From contig NZ_JBLLVA010000009.1 in NCBI RefSeq assembly GCF_047739745.1, positions 1 to 64,000 of the forward strand: a DNA stretch of 64,000 nt, written 5' to 3'. Positions 51,599 to 58,751 of the stretch are shown in pieces (position 1 is the stretch's first letter; each line of letters begins with the position of its first letter). Position numbers and translations under genes: made by a program. The notes beneath the pieces were generated by a model. That model worked only from the letters and a program-made list of their open reading frames with translations. It was not told where the DNA came from and ran no database searches. Source of the stretch: Pseudaminobacter sp047739745. Its GTDB lineage: Bacteria > Pseudomonadota > Alphaproteobacteria > Rhizobiales > Rhizobiaceae.

Positions 51599-53767
51599 TC
51601 AGGCTGCTCCTGCTGGATGCGCTTTCCAACCCAGCAGCCTCATCGCGTTGGCCGTCACGATCACCGTCGCTCCCGTATCGGCGAGGATGGCCGGCCACAA
51701 TCCGGTGATGCCGAGGACGGTGGTCACCAGGAACAACGCCTTCAGGCCCAAGGCGACCGCGATGTTCTGTCGGATGTTGCCCATCACCGCGCGCGACAGC
51801 GACACCATATTGGCGACATCCATCACGCGGCCGTGGAGCGATGCGGCATCTGCGGTCTCCAGCGCCACATCCGTGCCGCCGCCCATCGCTACGCCGATGT
51901 CGGCCGCCGCTAGTCCCGGGGCGTCGTTGATGCCGTCGCCGACCTTGGCGACCCTGAATCCTTCCGCCTGGAGTTCACGCACGATCCTCTGCTTGTCCTC
52001 GGGCAGGAGCTCCGCCTGCGCCTCCATGCCGAGGCTTCCGGCGATCGCCTCGGCCGTGCGGCGGTTGTCGCCAGTCAGCATAACGGTGCGGATGCCTTCG
52101 TCGCGCAGCCATTCGATGCCGCGCCTCGCGTCCTCCCGCGGCTCGTCGCGGAGCGCGATCAGCCCTGCTATCTTGGAGCCAGCGAGGAGTACCGAAACCG
52201 TCTTGCCTTCGTCGTTCAAGCGAACGATGTCCGCTTCCTGTTCCGGCGATAGCCTGATCCGGTCGTTCGCCGCGACGGGCGAACCCAGGAAGACATTCGT
52301 TCCGCCGACGCTCCCGACCACGCCTTTCCCGGGGATGGCGCCGGAATCCAGCGCAGGGGGAACGGGAACCTTGTCCGCCTTCGCCCTGTCCAGGATCGCC
52401 CTCGCTAAGGGATGGCTTGAACCTTGCTCCAGCGCCGCCGCCAACGAGAGCACCTCGCGTTCGGAGCGGCCGAAGCCGATGACGTCGGTGACCACGGGCT
52501 TGCCTTCGGTGAGCGTGCCCGTCTTGTCGAAGGCGACCGCGGTGATCTTGCCGAATCCCTCAAGAACGGCTCCGCCCTTCATCAGGAGTCCGCGCCGCGC
52601 GCCCGCCGCAAGGCCCGCCGCTACAGCCGCCGGGGTCGAGATGACGAGCGCGCAGGGACAGCCGACCAGCAGGACCGCAAGTCCGCGGTAAACCCATGTG
52701 CCCCACTCCGCACCGCCAACGAGCGGCGGCAGGATCGCGACCAGCGCGGCCACGGCCACCACGCCGGGTGTGTAGTAGCGCGAGAAGCGGTCGATGAACC
52801 GCTCCGTGGGCGCCTTGCTCTCCTGAGCCTCCTCGACCAGGCGGATGACACGCGCGATGGTGTTGTCGGCGGCGGCGGCTGTGACCCTGATCCGCAGCAC
52901 GGCGTCGGTGTTGATCGTCCCGGCGAACACCGGGTCCTCGACACTCTTGCGCTTCGGCGTGCTCTCCCCGGTGACGGGAGCCTCGTCGATCTCGCTCGAG
53001 CCCTCCAGGATCTCGCCGTCTGCGGGAATGCGGTCGCCGGGGCGGACCACGATGACCGAGCCGACCGCGAGCGTGTCGGCGGGCACCTCGACCGTGCCGC
53101 CCTCGCGCTCCACGAGCGCGGTCTTCGGCACGAGGGCCGACAAGCCTTGTATGCTCGCCCTAGCGCGGCTCGCCGCCACGCCCTCCAACATTTCGCCGAT
53201 CAGGAACAGCAGGACCACCATTCCCGCTTCCTCAGCCGCGCCGATGATCACCGCGCCGATGGCCGCGACGGACATCAGCGTCTCGATGGAGAACGGCGTG
53301 CCCATCGTGGCGGCGACAATTGCGCGCCGCGCGATCGGCACGAGGCCGACGAGCAGCGCGGCGACGAATGCCCAGTATCCTGCTCCGGGAACCAGGAGAC
53401 CGACCGCGTAGGCCACGAGAAGCGCCGCTCCGGACGCGATGGTCAGGAGGGCCCGCCTGGTGCGCCACCATGGCGTCCCGCTTTCTTCGTCCCCGTGGAC
53501 GTGCGAGTGATGGGAGTCGTCGCCGTCGTGGGGCTTCTGGCCGTTGGCAGCCGGAGCGATGGCATACCCCAGGCGCGACACCTGCTTCATGATCTCGCGG
53601 GGCGAGGTTCCGTCGCCATGCGTGACGGACAGGCTGCGGCCGGGGACCGACACCGAGACGTCCTCGATGCCGGGCAGGCGGCGAACGGCAGTGTCTATCT
53701 TGGTCGCGCAGGAGGCGCAGTCCATCCGCTCGACGCGGTAACGGGTCTTGATCTGGGCGGCGGTCAT
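51599..53767 (-). CDS. cadA: Cd/Zn/Pb-translocating P1B-type ATPase
   Basis: A 722-residue P-type ATPase exporting Zn, Cd or Pb. The N-terminal HMA domain has MDCASCATKID, with a His-rich linker (DDSHHSHVHGDEE). The CPC metal motif is VGCPCALVISTPAA, phosphorylation DKTGTLTEG, nucleotide-binding HP SSHPLA, and hinge GDGINDAPGL. The second GAGGAG-spaced ATG at 53767 (MTAAQIK) has better ribosome spacing than the one at 53776. It is transcribed after the methyltransferase-like gene from the CadR-type promoter at 54301-54331. Confidence 0.92.
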   Translation of the reverse strand: MTAAQIKTRYRVERMDCASCATKIDTAVRRLPGIEDVSVSVPGRSLSVTHGDGTSPREIMKQVSRLGYAIAPAANGQKPHDGDDSHHSHVHGDEESGTPWWRTRRALLTIASGAALLVAYAVGLLVPGAGYWAFVAALLVGLVPIARRAIVAATMGTPFSIETLMSVAAIGAVIIGAAEEAGMVVLLFLIGEMLEGVAASRARASIQGLSALVPKTALVEREGGTVEVPADTLAVGSVIVVRPGDRIPADGEILEGSSEIDEAPVTGESTPKRKSVEDPVFAGTINTDAVLRIRVTAAAADNTIARVIRLVEEAQESKAPTERFIDRFSRYYTPGVVAVAALVAILPPLVGGAEWGTWVYRGLAVLLVGCPCALVISTPAAVAAGLAAGARRGLLMKGGAVLEGFGKITAVAFDKTGTLTEGKPVVTDVIGFGRSEREVLSLAAALEQGSSHPLARAILDRAKADKVPVPPALDSGAIPGKGVVGSVGGTNVFLGSPVAANDRIRLSPEQEADIVRLNDEGKTVSVLLAGSKIAGLIALRDEPREDARRGIEWLRDEGIRTVMLTGDNRRTAEAIAGSLGMEAQAELLPEDKQRIVRELQAEGFRVAKVGDGINDAPGLAAADIGVAMGGGTDVALETADAASLHGRVMDVANMVSLSRAVMGNIRQNIAVALGLKALFLVTTVLGITGLWPAILADTGATVIVTANAMRLLGWKAHPAGAA

Positions 53768-53786
53768 CTTCGTCATCTCCTCGGGA

Positions 53787-54272
53787 TCAGAGCCAGCGCC
53801 GGACGCGCGTCTTGTAGCGGAGGTACTCGCCGCCGAACTTCGCCTCCAGGTAACGCTCCTCGCGGAGGATCACGCCATGCTGGTTGACGAGCACCGCCGG
53901 GACGAGCAGCGCGAGCGCCGCGACGCTGTCCATTGCGAGCGCGATGCCCGCGTAGGCGAGCGCCATGCCGAGATACATGGGGTTCCTGGTGAAGCGGTAG
54001 ACCCCGCCCGTCACGATTGCCGTGGTCGGCTTCCACGGCTCCGCCCGCGTCCGCGCACTGCGGAAGCCGCCGAGCGCGCCCGCGAGGAAGACCAGCGCGG
54101 CCAGGACCAGCGCCGGGGCGAGGACGTATCGCAGGACTTCCGGCAGATAGCTGAATCCGCCCAGGAAGTGTCGGTCGGACGCGACCCCGAGGATCAGGAA
54201 GCAGGCGAAGACCAGCGGGGGCGGCGCGATCACGCCGGGAATGTCGTTTCGGAAGGTTTCGGACGCGCTCAT
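53787..54272 (-). CDS. Isoprenylcysteine carboxyl methyltransferase family membrane protein
   Basis: A 161-residue protein with three to four membrane helices and the ICMT-family C-terminus GVYRFTRNPMYLGMALAYAGIALAM, then VNQHGVILREERYLEAKFGGEYLRYKTRVRRWL. The R-x-P-x-Y and RxxxEE..L...G..Y..Y motifs of the SAM site are complete. Its substrate is unknown. Such genes often sit beside heavy-metal ATPases. It is the first gene of the unit with cadA and starts 29 bp from the operator. Confidence 0.78.
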   Translation of the reverse strand: MSASETFRNDIPGVIAPPPLVFACFLILGVASDRHFLGGFSYLPEVLRYVLAPALVLAALVFLAGALGGFRSARTRAEPWKPTTAIVTGGVYRFTRNPMYLGMALAYAGIALAMDSVAALALLVPAVLVNQHGVILREERYLEAKFGGEYLRYKTRVRRWL

Positions 54273-54300
54273 GACAGGCCTCTTGCGTTTGCGTCCGCAG

Positions 54301-54331
54301 AACATAATCTCTCTAGCAGCTAGAGCTTCAA
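54301..54331 (-). promoter_or_regulatory. CadR/ZntR-type promoter-operator
   Basis: Minus-strand TTGAAG (54331-54326) and TATGTT (54306-54301) are 19 bp apart. The spacer holds the dyad CTCTAGC-A-GCTAGAG (54311-54325). It lies between the ICMT-like gene and the divergent MerR-family regulator and has a different dyad from the mer promoters. Confidence 0.75.
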
Positions 54332-54342
54332 GAGGAAAATTC

Positions 54343-54756
54343 ATGTTCTCGATCGGCGACCTTTCGCGGCGAACCGGGGTCAAGGTCCCCACGATCCGGT
54401 ACTACGAGCAGATGGGGCTGCTCGAGGCGCCGGAGCGCTCGGAAGGCAACCAGCGCCGCTTCGGCAAGAAGGAACTGGAACGGCTGGCCTTTATCCGGCA
54501 CGCCCGGGATCTCGGCATCACCATCGAATCCATCCGGGAGCTGATCGACCTCAGCGGTCATGCCGAGAAGCCGTGCGCCGACGCCGACAGGATCGCCAGG
54601 GAGCAGCTCCAGTCGGTGAGGGCGCGTATCGCGCAGCTGAGGCGTCTGGAGAAGGAGCTCGAGCGGATCGCGACCTGCTGCACGGGCGAAACGGTCGGGG
54701 ACTGCTACGTCATCCGCGCGCTGTCGGATCACGGGCTGTGCGACAGCGAACACTGA
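54343..54756 (+). CDS. cadR: CadR/ZntR-like MerR-family regulator
   Basis: A 137-residue MerR-family protein: a winged helix (FSIGDLSRRTGVKVPTIRYYEQMGLLEAPERSEGNQRRF), then a dimer helix and metal ligands in HAEKPCADAD (Cys), ATCCTGETVGDCYVI (Cys cluster) and a CDSEH tail. Those cysteines match CadR/PbrR-type sensors for Cd or Pb, not MerR. An AGAGGAA site precedes ATG 54343. It activates the divergent cadA unit. Confidence 0.82.
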   Translation: MFSIGDLSRRTGVKVPTIRYYEQMGLLEAPERSEGNQRRFGKKELERLAFIRHARDLGITIESIRELIDLSGHAEKPCADADRIAREQLQSVRARIAQLRRLEKELERIATCCTGETVGDCYVIRALSDHGLCDSEH

Positions 54757-54798
54757 GGCCAATGCCCTTTCCTCAACGGGAGCACTGGCCGCTGCCGT

Positions 54799-55131
54799 TC
54801 ATCCTCGCGAACCATAATTTGCGCACGAATCGACCAGGCGGGCGGGACCTGCGACTAGCTCGTCGGACAGCGCCATCAGCTTGTCTATCCTCGGGTCGCT
54901 GAGACGATAGTGGACAAATCGGCCCTGCTGCTGGCCGAGTACGAGGCCGCACTCGGTCAGGCACCTCAAATGATTGGAGGCGTTCGGCTGCGACAGGCCC
55001 GTCCTGGCGACGATGTCGCTCACCGAAGCGGGGCCGCCGCGAAGCACTTCCAGGATCGAAAGCCGCGACGGATCGGAGAATCCCCGGAAGAGCTTGGCTT
55101 GAAGGTCTACCGGGCGGGTCTCTACGAGCAT
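54799..55131 (-). CDS. ArsR-family regulator, CmtR-like Cd/Pb sensor
   Basis: A 110-residue ArsR/SmtB winged-helix repressor (FRGFSDPSRLSILEVLRGGPASVSDIVARTGLSQPNASNHLRCL). The recognition helix ends HLRCLTECGLV, giving the Cys-x3-Cys ligand pair of CmtR, and LVDSCANYG near the end gives the third Cys. Metal binding should release it from the divergent operator at 55146-55169 and derepress the HMA-CDF transporter. Confidence 0.8.
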   Translation of the reverse strand: MLVETRPVDLQAKLFRGFSDPSRLSILEVLRGGPASVSDIVARTGLSQPNASNHLRCLTECGLVLGQQQGRFVHYRLSDPRIDKLMALSDELVAGPARLVDSCANYGSRG

Positions 55132-55145
55132 CTATCCACCTCTCG

Positions 55146-55169
55146 ACATATCACCACACAATGATATGT
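55146..55169. promoter_or_regulatory. ArsR-family operator
   Basis: A perfect inverted repeat ACATATCA (55146-55153) and TGATATGT (55162-55169) with an 8-bp spacer lies between the divergent CmtR-like gene and the cation transporter gene. Confidence 0.7.
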
Positions 55170-55203
55170 AACTGGCAAGTTCCAGAAAGAGGCATTTACG
55201 GCA

Positions 55204-56070
55204 ATGGCCAACGGCAACGCAACTTCGTCGACAGAGGCGGTGCGCTACGACGTGACTGGAATGGACTGCGCGTCCTGCGCCGCGAAGATCGAGAAGGCGG
55301 CGCGCGGCGTCGCGGGGGTCCGGGACGTGAAGGTGTCGATCGCCTCCCAGGTCATGAAGCTCTCGGTCGACGATCCGGGAGCGCGCCTTCCGGCCGTCGA
55401 AGCCGCCGTGACCGACCTGGGCTATCGGCTGAACCGCGTTGGCGAAGTCTCGGATGACGACAACGACGACAGGATTCCCGATCTCTCGCACGTGACGCCC
55501 GCTTACAAGCGCGCCCTCTGGATCGTGGTGCTCCTCAACGTCGGCTACGGGATCGTCGAGGCTGCCGGGAGCTTCGTCGCCGGGTCGCAGGCACTGCAGG
55601 CCGACTCGCTCGACTTCATAGGCGACGGGCTGATCTCGTTCCTTGGACTGATGGCCGTCGGCTGGGGCCTTGCGGCGCGCGCCAAGGCCGCGCTGCTCCA
55701 GGGCGTGTTCCTCGGCCTCCTGGGTCTCGGCGTGGTGGCCTCGACCGCGTACCGGATCTTCGTCGAACACCAGCCCGAGTCCCTCCTCATGGGCGGATTC
55801 GCCGTTGTCGCCCTCGCGGTGAACGTCGCTGCGGCCGCGGTGCTGCTCCCCCACCGGAAAGGCGACGCGAACGTGCGGGCGGTCTGGCTGTTTTCCCGCA
55901 ACGATGCCATCGGGAACCTGATGGTCGTGCTTGCGGCCGGCCTGGTCTTCTGGACGGGTACGCAATGGCCAGACCTCGTCGTCGCCTTCATCATCGCGGG
56001 CCTGTTTCTGCAATCGGCCTGGTTGATCATCCGGGATGCGCGGAGCGACCTGCGGGACGCAAAAGGATGA
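55204..56070 (+). CDS. HMA-domain cation diffusion facilitator
   Basis: A 288-residue protein. The N-terminal HMA domain (residues 13-80) has MDCASCAAKIEKAARGV, and from residue 99 there are six membrane helices of the CDF family (YGIVEAAGSFVAGSQALQADSLDFIGDG with the D-x3-D metal site; FSRNDAIGNLMVV as second H/D-x3-D). It exports divalent ions. The fusion of a soft-metal-binding HMA to a CDF core suggests Cd, Zn or Pb. It is regulated by the CmtR-like repressor and followed by lspA with a 4-bp overlap. Confidence 0.85.
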   Translation: MANGNATSSTEAVRYDVTGMDCASCAAKIEKAARGVAGVRDVKVSIASQVMKLSVDDPGARLPAVEAAVTDLGYRLNRVGEVSDDDNDDRIPDLSHVTPAYKRALWIVVLLNVGYGIVEAAGSFVAGSQALQADSLDFIGDGLISFLGLMAVGWGLAARAKAALLQGVFLGLLGLGVVASTAYRIFVEHQPESLLMGGFAVVALAVNVAAAAVLLPHRKGDANVRAVWLFSRNDAIGNLMVVLAAGLVFWTGTQWPDLVVAFIIAGLFLQSAWLIIRDARSDLRDAKG

Positions 56071-56555
56071 AGGCCCGGCTGATCGGCTTCTCGTGCGCCT
56101 CGATGGCGCTGGCCGCAGACCAGATCACGAAGGCAGCCGTCCTCGGCAACATGGATGCGCTCTCGCTCGGGGTGGAAGTGCTGCCTGTGCTTGACCTCGT
56201 CTACCTGCGGAATCCAGGCATCAGCTTCGGCATGTTAGGCGGGATGCCGCGGTGGCTGCTGGTGCTTGCAAGCTTGGTTATCGTGGGAATCCTTCTGACG
56301 TGGATGTGGCGCACCGCTCGGCCAGTGGTGGCCACCGCGCTGGGACTGATATCTGGAGGGGCGATTGGCAATATCGTCGACCGAGTCCGGTTGGGCGCTG
56401 TGACGGATTTCCTCGACTTTCACGTCGGCGGGTACCATTGGCCAGCGTTCAATTTGGCCGATGTGGCGATCGTATGCGGCGCGGCGCTCATGCTGCTCGA
56501 TGGAGTTCAGGCTCCCGGCAACGTCGAAACGCGTGTGGGCAAGGAGCCGTCCTGA
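56067..56555 (+). CDS. lspA: Lipoprotein signal peptidase
   Basis: A 162-residue LspA with four membrane helices. Motifs are LAADQITKAAVL, YLRNPGISFGM, SGGAIGNIVDRVRLGAVTDFLDF with the first catalytic Asp, and WPAFNLADVAIV with the second. It cleaves prolipoprotein signal peptides. The gene overlaps the cation transporter by four bases (ATGA). A LspA homologue beside a transporter is known from the lead-resistance operon pbr (pbrC), which supports a Pb/Zn/Cd role; chromosomal maturation is presumably done by another copy. Confidence 0.85.
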   Translation: MKARLIGFSCASMALAADQITKAAVLGNMDALSLGVEVLPVLDLVYLRNPGISFGMLGGMPRWLLVLASLVIVGILLTWMWRTARPVVATALGLISGGAIGNIVDRVRLGAVTDFLDFHVGGYHWPAFNLADVAIVCGAALMLLDGVQAPGNVETRVGKEPS

Positions 56556-56583
56556 CGCGCTGCGTTCCCCGTTGCCAAGCCTC

Positions 56584-56850
56584 TCAGGCGCGCGAGACGT
56601 TCTGCATCACGAAACCGCTTCGAGGGACAGCCGGAAGCCGCCTCATGTCGATGCGCAGGTCCTGCTCCGGCACGTCGTAAGCAATTTCCTCGGTCAGCCC
56701 ATCGCCGCTTTCATGATCTCTATGGAGATCCATTCGCCCGCGCAGCGGTGCCCAAGATCATGGTCGCCGCCGCCTTGGGGAACAAACGCCCATCCGAGGA
56801 ATGGTCGCTTCGCTGCCGCGCTGGCCATCAGCGCGCGGCAGCACAAGCTA
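56584..56850 (-). pseudogene. CYP152 fatty-acid peroxygenase remnant
   Basis: Minus-strand codons give AKRPFLGWAFVPQGGGDHDLG, then HRCAGEWISIEIMKAAMG, the heme-ligand region of CYP152 P450s (QGGG..x..HRCAGEW), with the Cys ligand present. A stop follows, and the next piece in another frame reads LTEEIAYDVPEQDLRID, then MRRLPAVPRSGFVMQNVSRA, the P450 C-terminus, ending at TGA 56586-56584. The first 330 residues are missing. It is a clear dead gene fragment. Confidence 0.75.
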
Positions 56851-56854
56851 CTCG

Positions 56855-57733
56855 TCACTGCCCGAATTCGGTCCAGGTGACTCCGCCATCATCGCTGGCG
56901 AGGATCTCGCCTTCATGCGACGCGACGAATATCCGCTCTTTGTCCGCCGGATCGACAGCCAGATGGAGTAGGATTCGGTCTCCCCAATCGGCCCCGACTG
57001 AAGCGAGGTCCAGTTGCTCCTCGGCTGACCGCATCAGTCCCTTCCCGAGCACGAAGGTATAGAGCGTGCCCTCGGGCGTGACCTCGACAAGGCTGACCGG
57101 AGAGCCTTCGACCGCCGCCGCCCACGTGCCCCCCGCATCCTTGCTGACCAGCAGCCCGGATTCGGTGGCGGCGTAGAGCGTTTCCGCGTCCCGAGAGGAG
57201 GCCGCGAGGTCGATCAGCCGCTCGGGCAACGGTCCGGCGACGGACCACGTCTTGCCGCCGTCGCGACTGACCTGCAGGCCACCGAATGCACCGTACACGA
57301 CCATCGGATCAGCCGGGCTCACTGTCCTCTGGTGAAAATCGACAGGACCGCCCTCGCCTGGCGACACCTGTTCCCAATTCGCGCCGCCGTCGGTCGAGGC
57401 GATGAAGCCGAGGTTCCCTCCGTCCGCAGGATGGCCGCTGGCGTAGAGCGTGCCCGGATCCGAGGGATGCGGCGTGAAGCCCATGAAGTCCTGCACGACC
57501 GAGACGCGCTCCGCCTTGCCGTCCGGGCTGGAACGGAAAAGTCCGTGATGGGTGGCGATCAGGAGGTATTCCGGATTCTGGCGATCCACGGCGAGCCCGT
57601 GGATATGGGTCTGCTGCTGGAGCTCCGATACCGGGACAGACTCGGCCCGCGCAACCAGGTCCACTCCGACCGCGGCGGAGAGCGCCAGCCCCGCGAGCAC
57701 GGCTGTCAATCGGAACCTATTTCGTTTCGTCAT
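56855..57733 (-). CDS. F510_1955-type glycosyl-hydrolase-like exported protein
   Basis: A 292-residue protein with a signal peptide (FRLTAVLAGLALSAAVGVDLVARA). BNR/sialidase-type repeats follow: THIHGLAVDRQNPEYLLIATHHGLF, STDGGANWEQVS, SRDGGKTWSV, SKDAGGTWAAA and SDDGGVTWTEFG, each with the S-x-D-x-G-x-x-W Asp box. The family forms a beta-propeller and is called F510_1955 glycosylhydrolase, but no sugar activity has been shown. It overlaps the Cys-rich small gene by four bases, within the copper cluster. Confidence 0.75.
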   Translation of the reverse strand: MTKRNRFRLTAVLAGLALSAAVGVDLVARAESVPVSELQQQTHIHGLAVDRQNPEYLLIATHHGLFRSSPDGKAERVSVVQDFMGFTPHPSDPGTLYASGHPADGGNLGFIASTDGGANWEQVSPGEGGPVDFHQRTVSPADPMVVYGAFGGLQVSRDGGKTWSVAGPLPERLIDLAASSRDAETLYAATESGLLVSKDAGGTWAAAVEGSPVSLVEVTPEGTLYTFVLGKGLMRSAEEQLDLASVGADWGDRILLHLAVDPADKERIFVASHEGEILASDDGGVTWTEFGQ

Positions 57734-57978
57734 TGCTTTCTTCCTTTCGTGCATTCGCATTCGCATTCGGTTTCCGGTCTTCCGTCCCCGCGCCCGCACC
57801 CGCACCCGCAGCAGATGATCCGATACGCCTCCCCGGCGGCGCTTCCCTCGATGGCTTCACCACAAAGGCATTCCAGCGCGCAAAGGAGATGCTCGGCGAC
57901 ATCGAGCCTGCCAGCGTCATGCGCATGCCTGAACGCGGCCAGAATGGAACGGTCGAGAGGTTGGCTTGCCTGTCGCAT
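57730..57978 (-). CDS. Small Cys-rich protein
   Basis: An 82-residue protein. The N-terminal helical part (SILAAFRHAHDAGRLDVAEHLLCALECLC) is like small proteins seen in proteobacterial metal clusters. The tail IICCGCGCGRGDGRPETECECEC has a dense Cys cluster, suggesting metal binding. It overlaps the next gene by four bases (ATGA) and has an AAAGGGA ribosome site, so it should be translated. Confidence 0.65.
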   Translation of the reverse strand: MRQASQPLDRSILAAFRHAHDAGRLDVAEHLLCALECLCGEAIEGSAAGEAYRIICCGCGCGRGDGRPETECECECTKGRKQ

Positions 57979-58055
57979 CGCTGTCCCTTTTCTTCATCGC
58001 GGGCACTGTGCTCCTTCCAGCAGGTGGAAGGTCAAGGGGCAGTCCCGGCTGTCAG

Positions 58056-58568
58056 TCACTGTCTGTCCTTCTGGCGCTGGTGGAAGCGGCGGTTCATCTC
58101 GTCGTGGCGCTGGCGCACCTGCTCCGGCCATCGCGCCTTGATGAAAGACAGCACGGAAACGATGTCCTCGTCTGTCAAGACGCCTTCGAAGGCGGGCATC
58201 CTGGCCTGGTAATCATCGAGCTTGGCCGCTTCCGCTACGCCGAACTTCGTGATGTCGAACAGGAGCTTGTCCGGATGATGCCAGGTGTGTCCCGTCTCGT
58301 CGTGCGGCGGGGCCGGCAGATATCCCTGCGCGTCTCGCACCTGCCATTCCGCATGCCCCTCGAGGCTCCTGCCGTGACAGGATGCACAGTGCTCGGCGTA
58401 GATTTCGCCTCCTCGCGACACGAGATCGCTGTTTCCAGGATCGAGCAATGCACCCTCCGGGAGTCCTGGCATCCAGGACAGCAGCAGAAACGTCGCCATG
58501 CCCGAAGCCGCCGCCGTTCCCGCTGCGGCGATCACGAGATTCCGCCTACCCTGCTGGTCCTTCGCCAT
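58056..58568 (-). CDS. Membrane-anchored cytochrome c
   Basis: A 170-residue protein with an N-terminal anchor (LVIAAAGTAAASGMATFLLLSW). A class I heme site is CASCHG near residue 61, with ARMPAF supplying the axial Met near 123. It is exported and heme-attached by the Ccm system. It may pass electrons from a copper oxidase or act as a copper-responsive component. It starts with GAGGAAAG upstream and is 183 bp from the cusA-like 3' end. Confidence 0.85.
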   Translation of the reverse strand: MAKDQQGRRNLVIAAAGTAAASGMATFLLLSWMPGLPEGALLDPGNSDLVSRGGEIYAEHCASCHGRSLEGHAEWQVRDAQGYLPAPPHDETGHTWHHPDKLLFDITKFGVAEAAKLDDYQARMPAFEGVLTDEDIVSVLSFIKARWPEQVRQRHDEMNRRFHQRQKDRQ

Positions 58569-58751
58569 CGGTCTTTCCTCGATAGATGCGGTGGTGCGCT
58601 GTCACCCAATCCATCATCCTGGGGGCACGAAACCGTTCCTGTCACGAATAGTCCGACCATGATCGTGCCCCATACAGTATTCCGTTCGTACCGCCGAGGA
58701 TCATTTCTGCCTTCCAACTGAGGAGATAGCGATGGCTAGGAGCTCCAGGCC

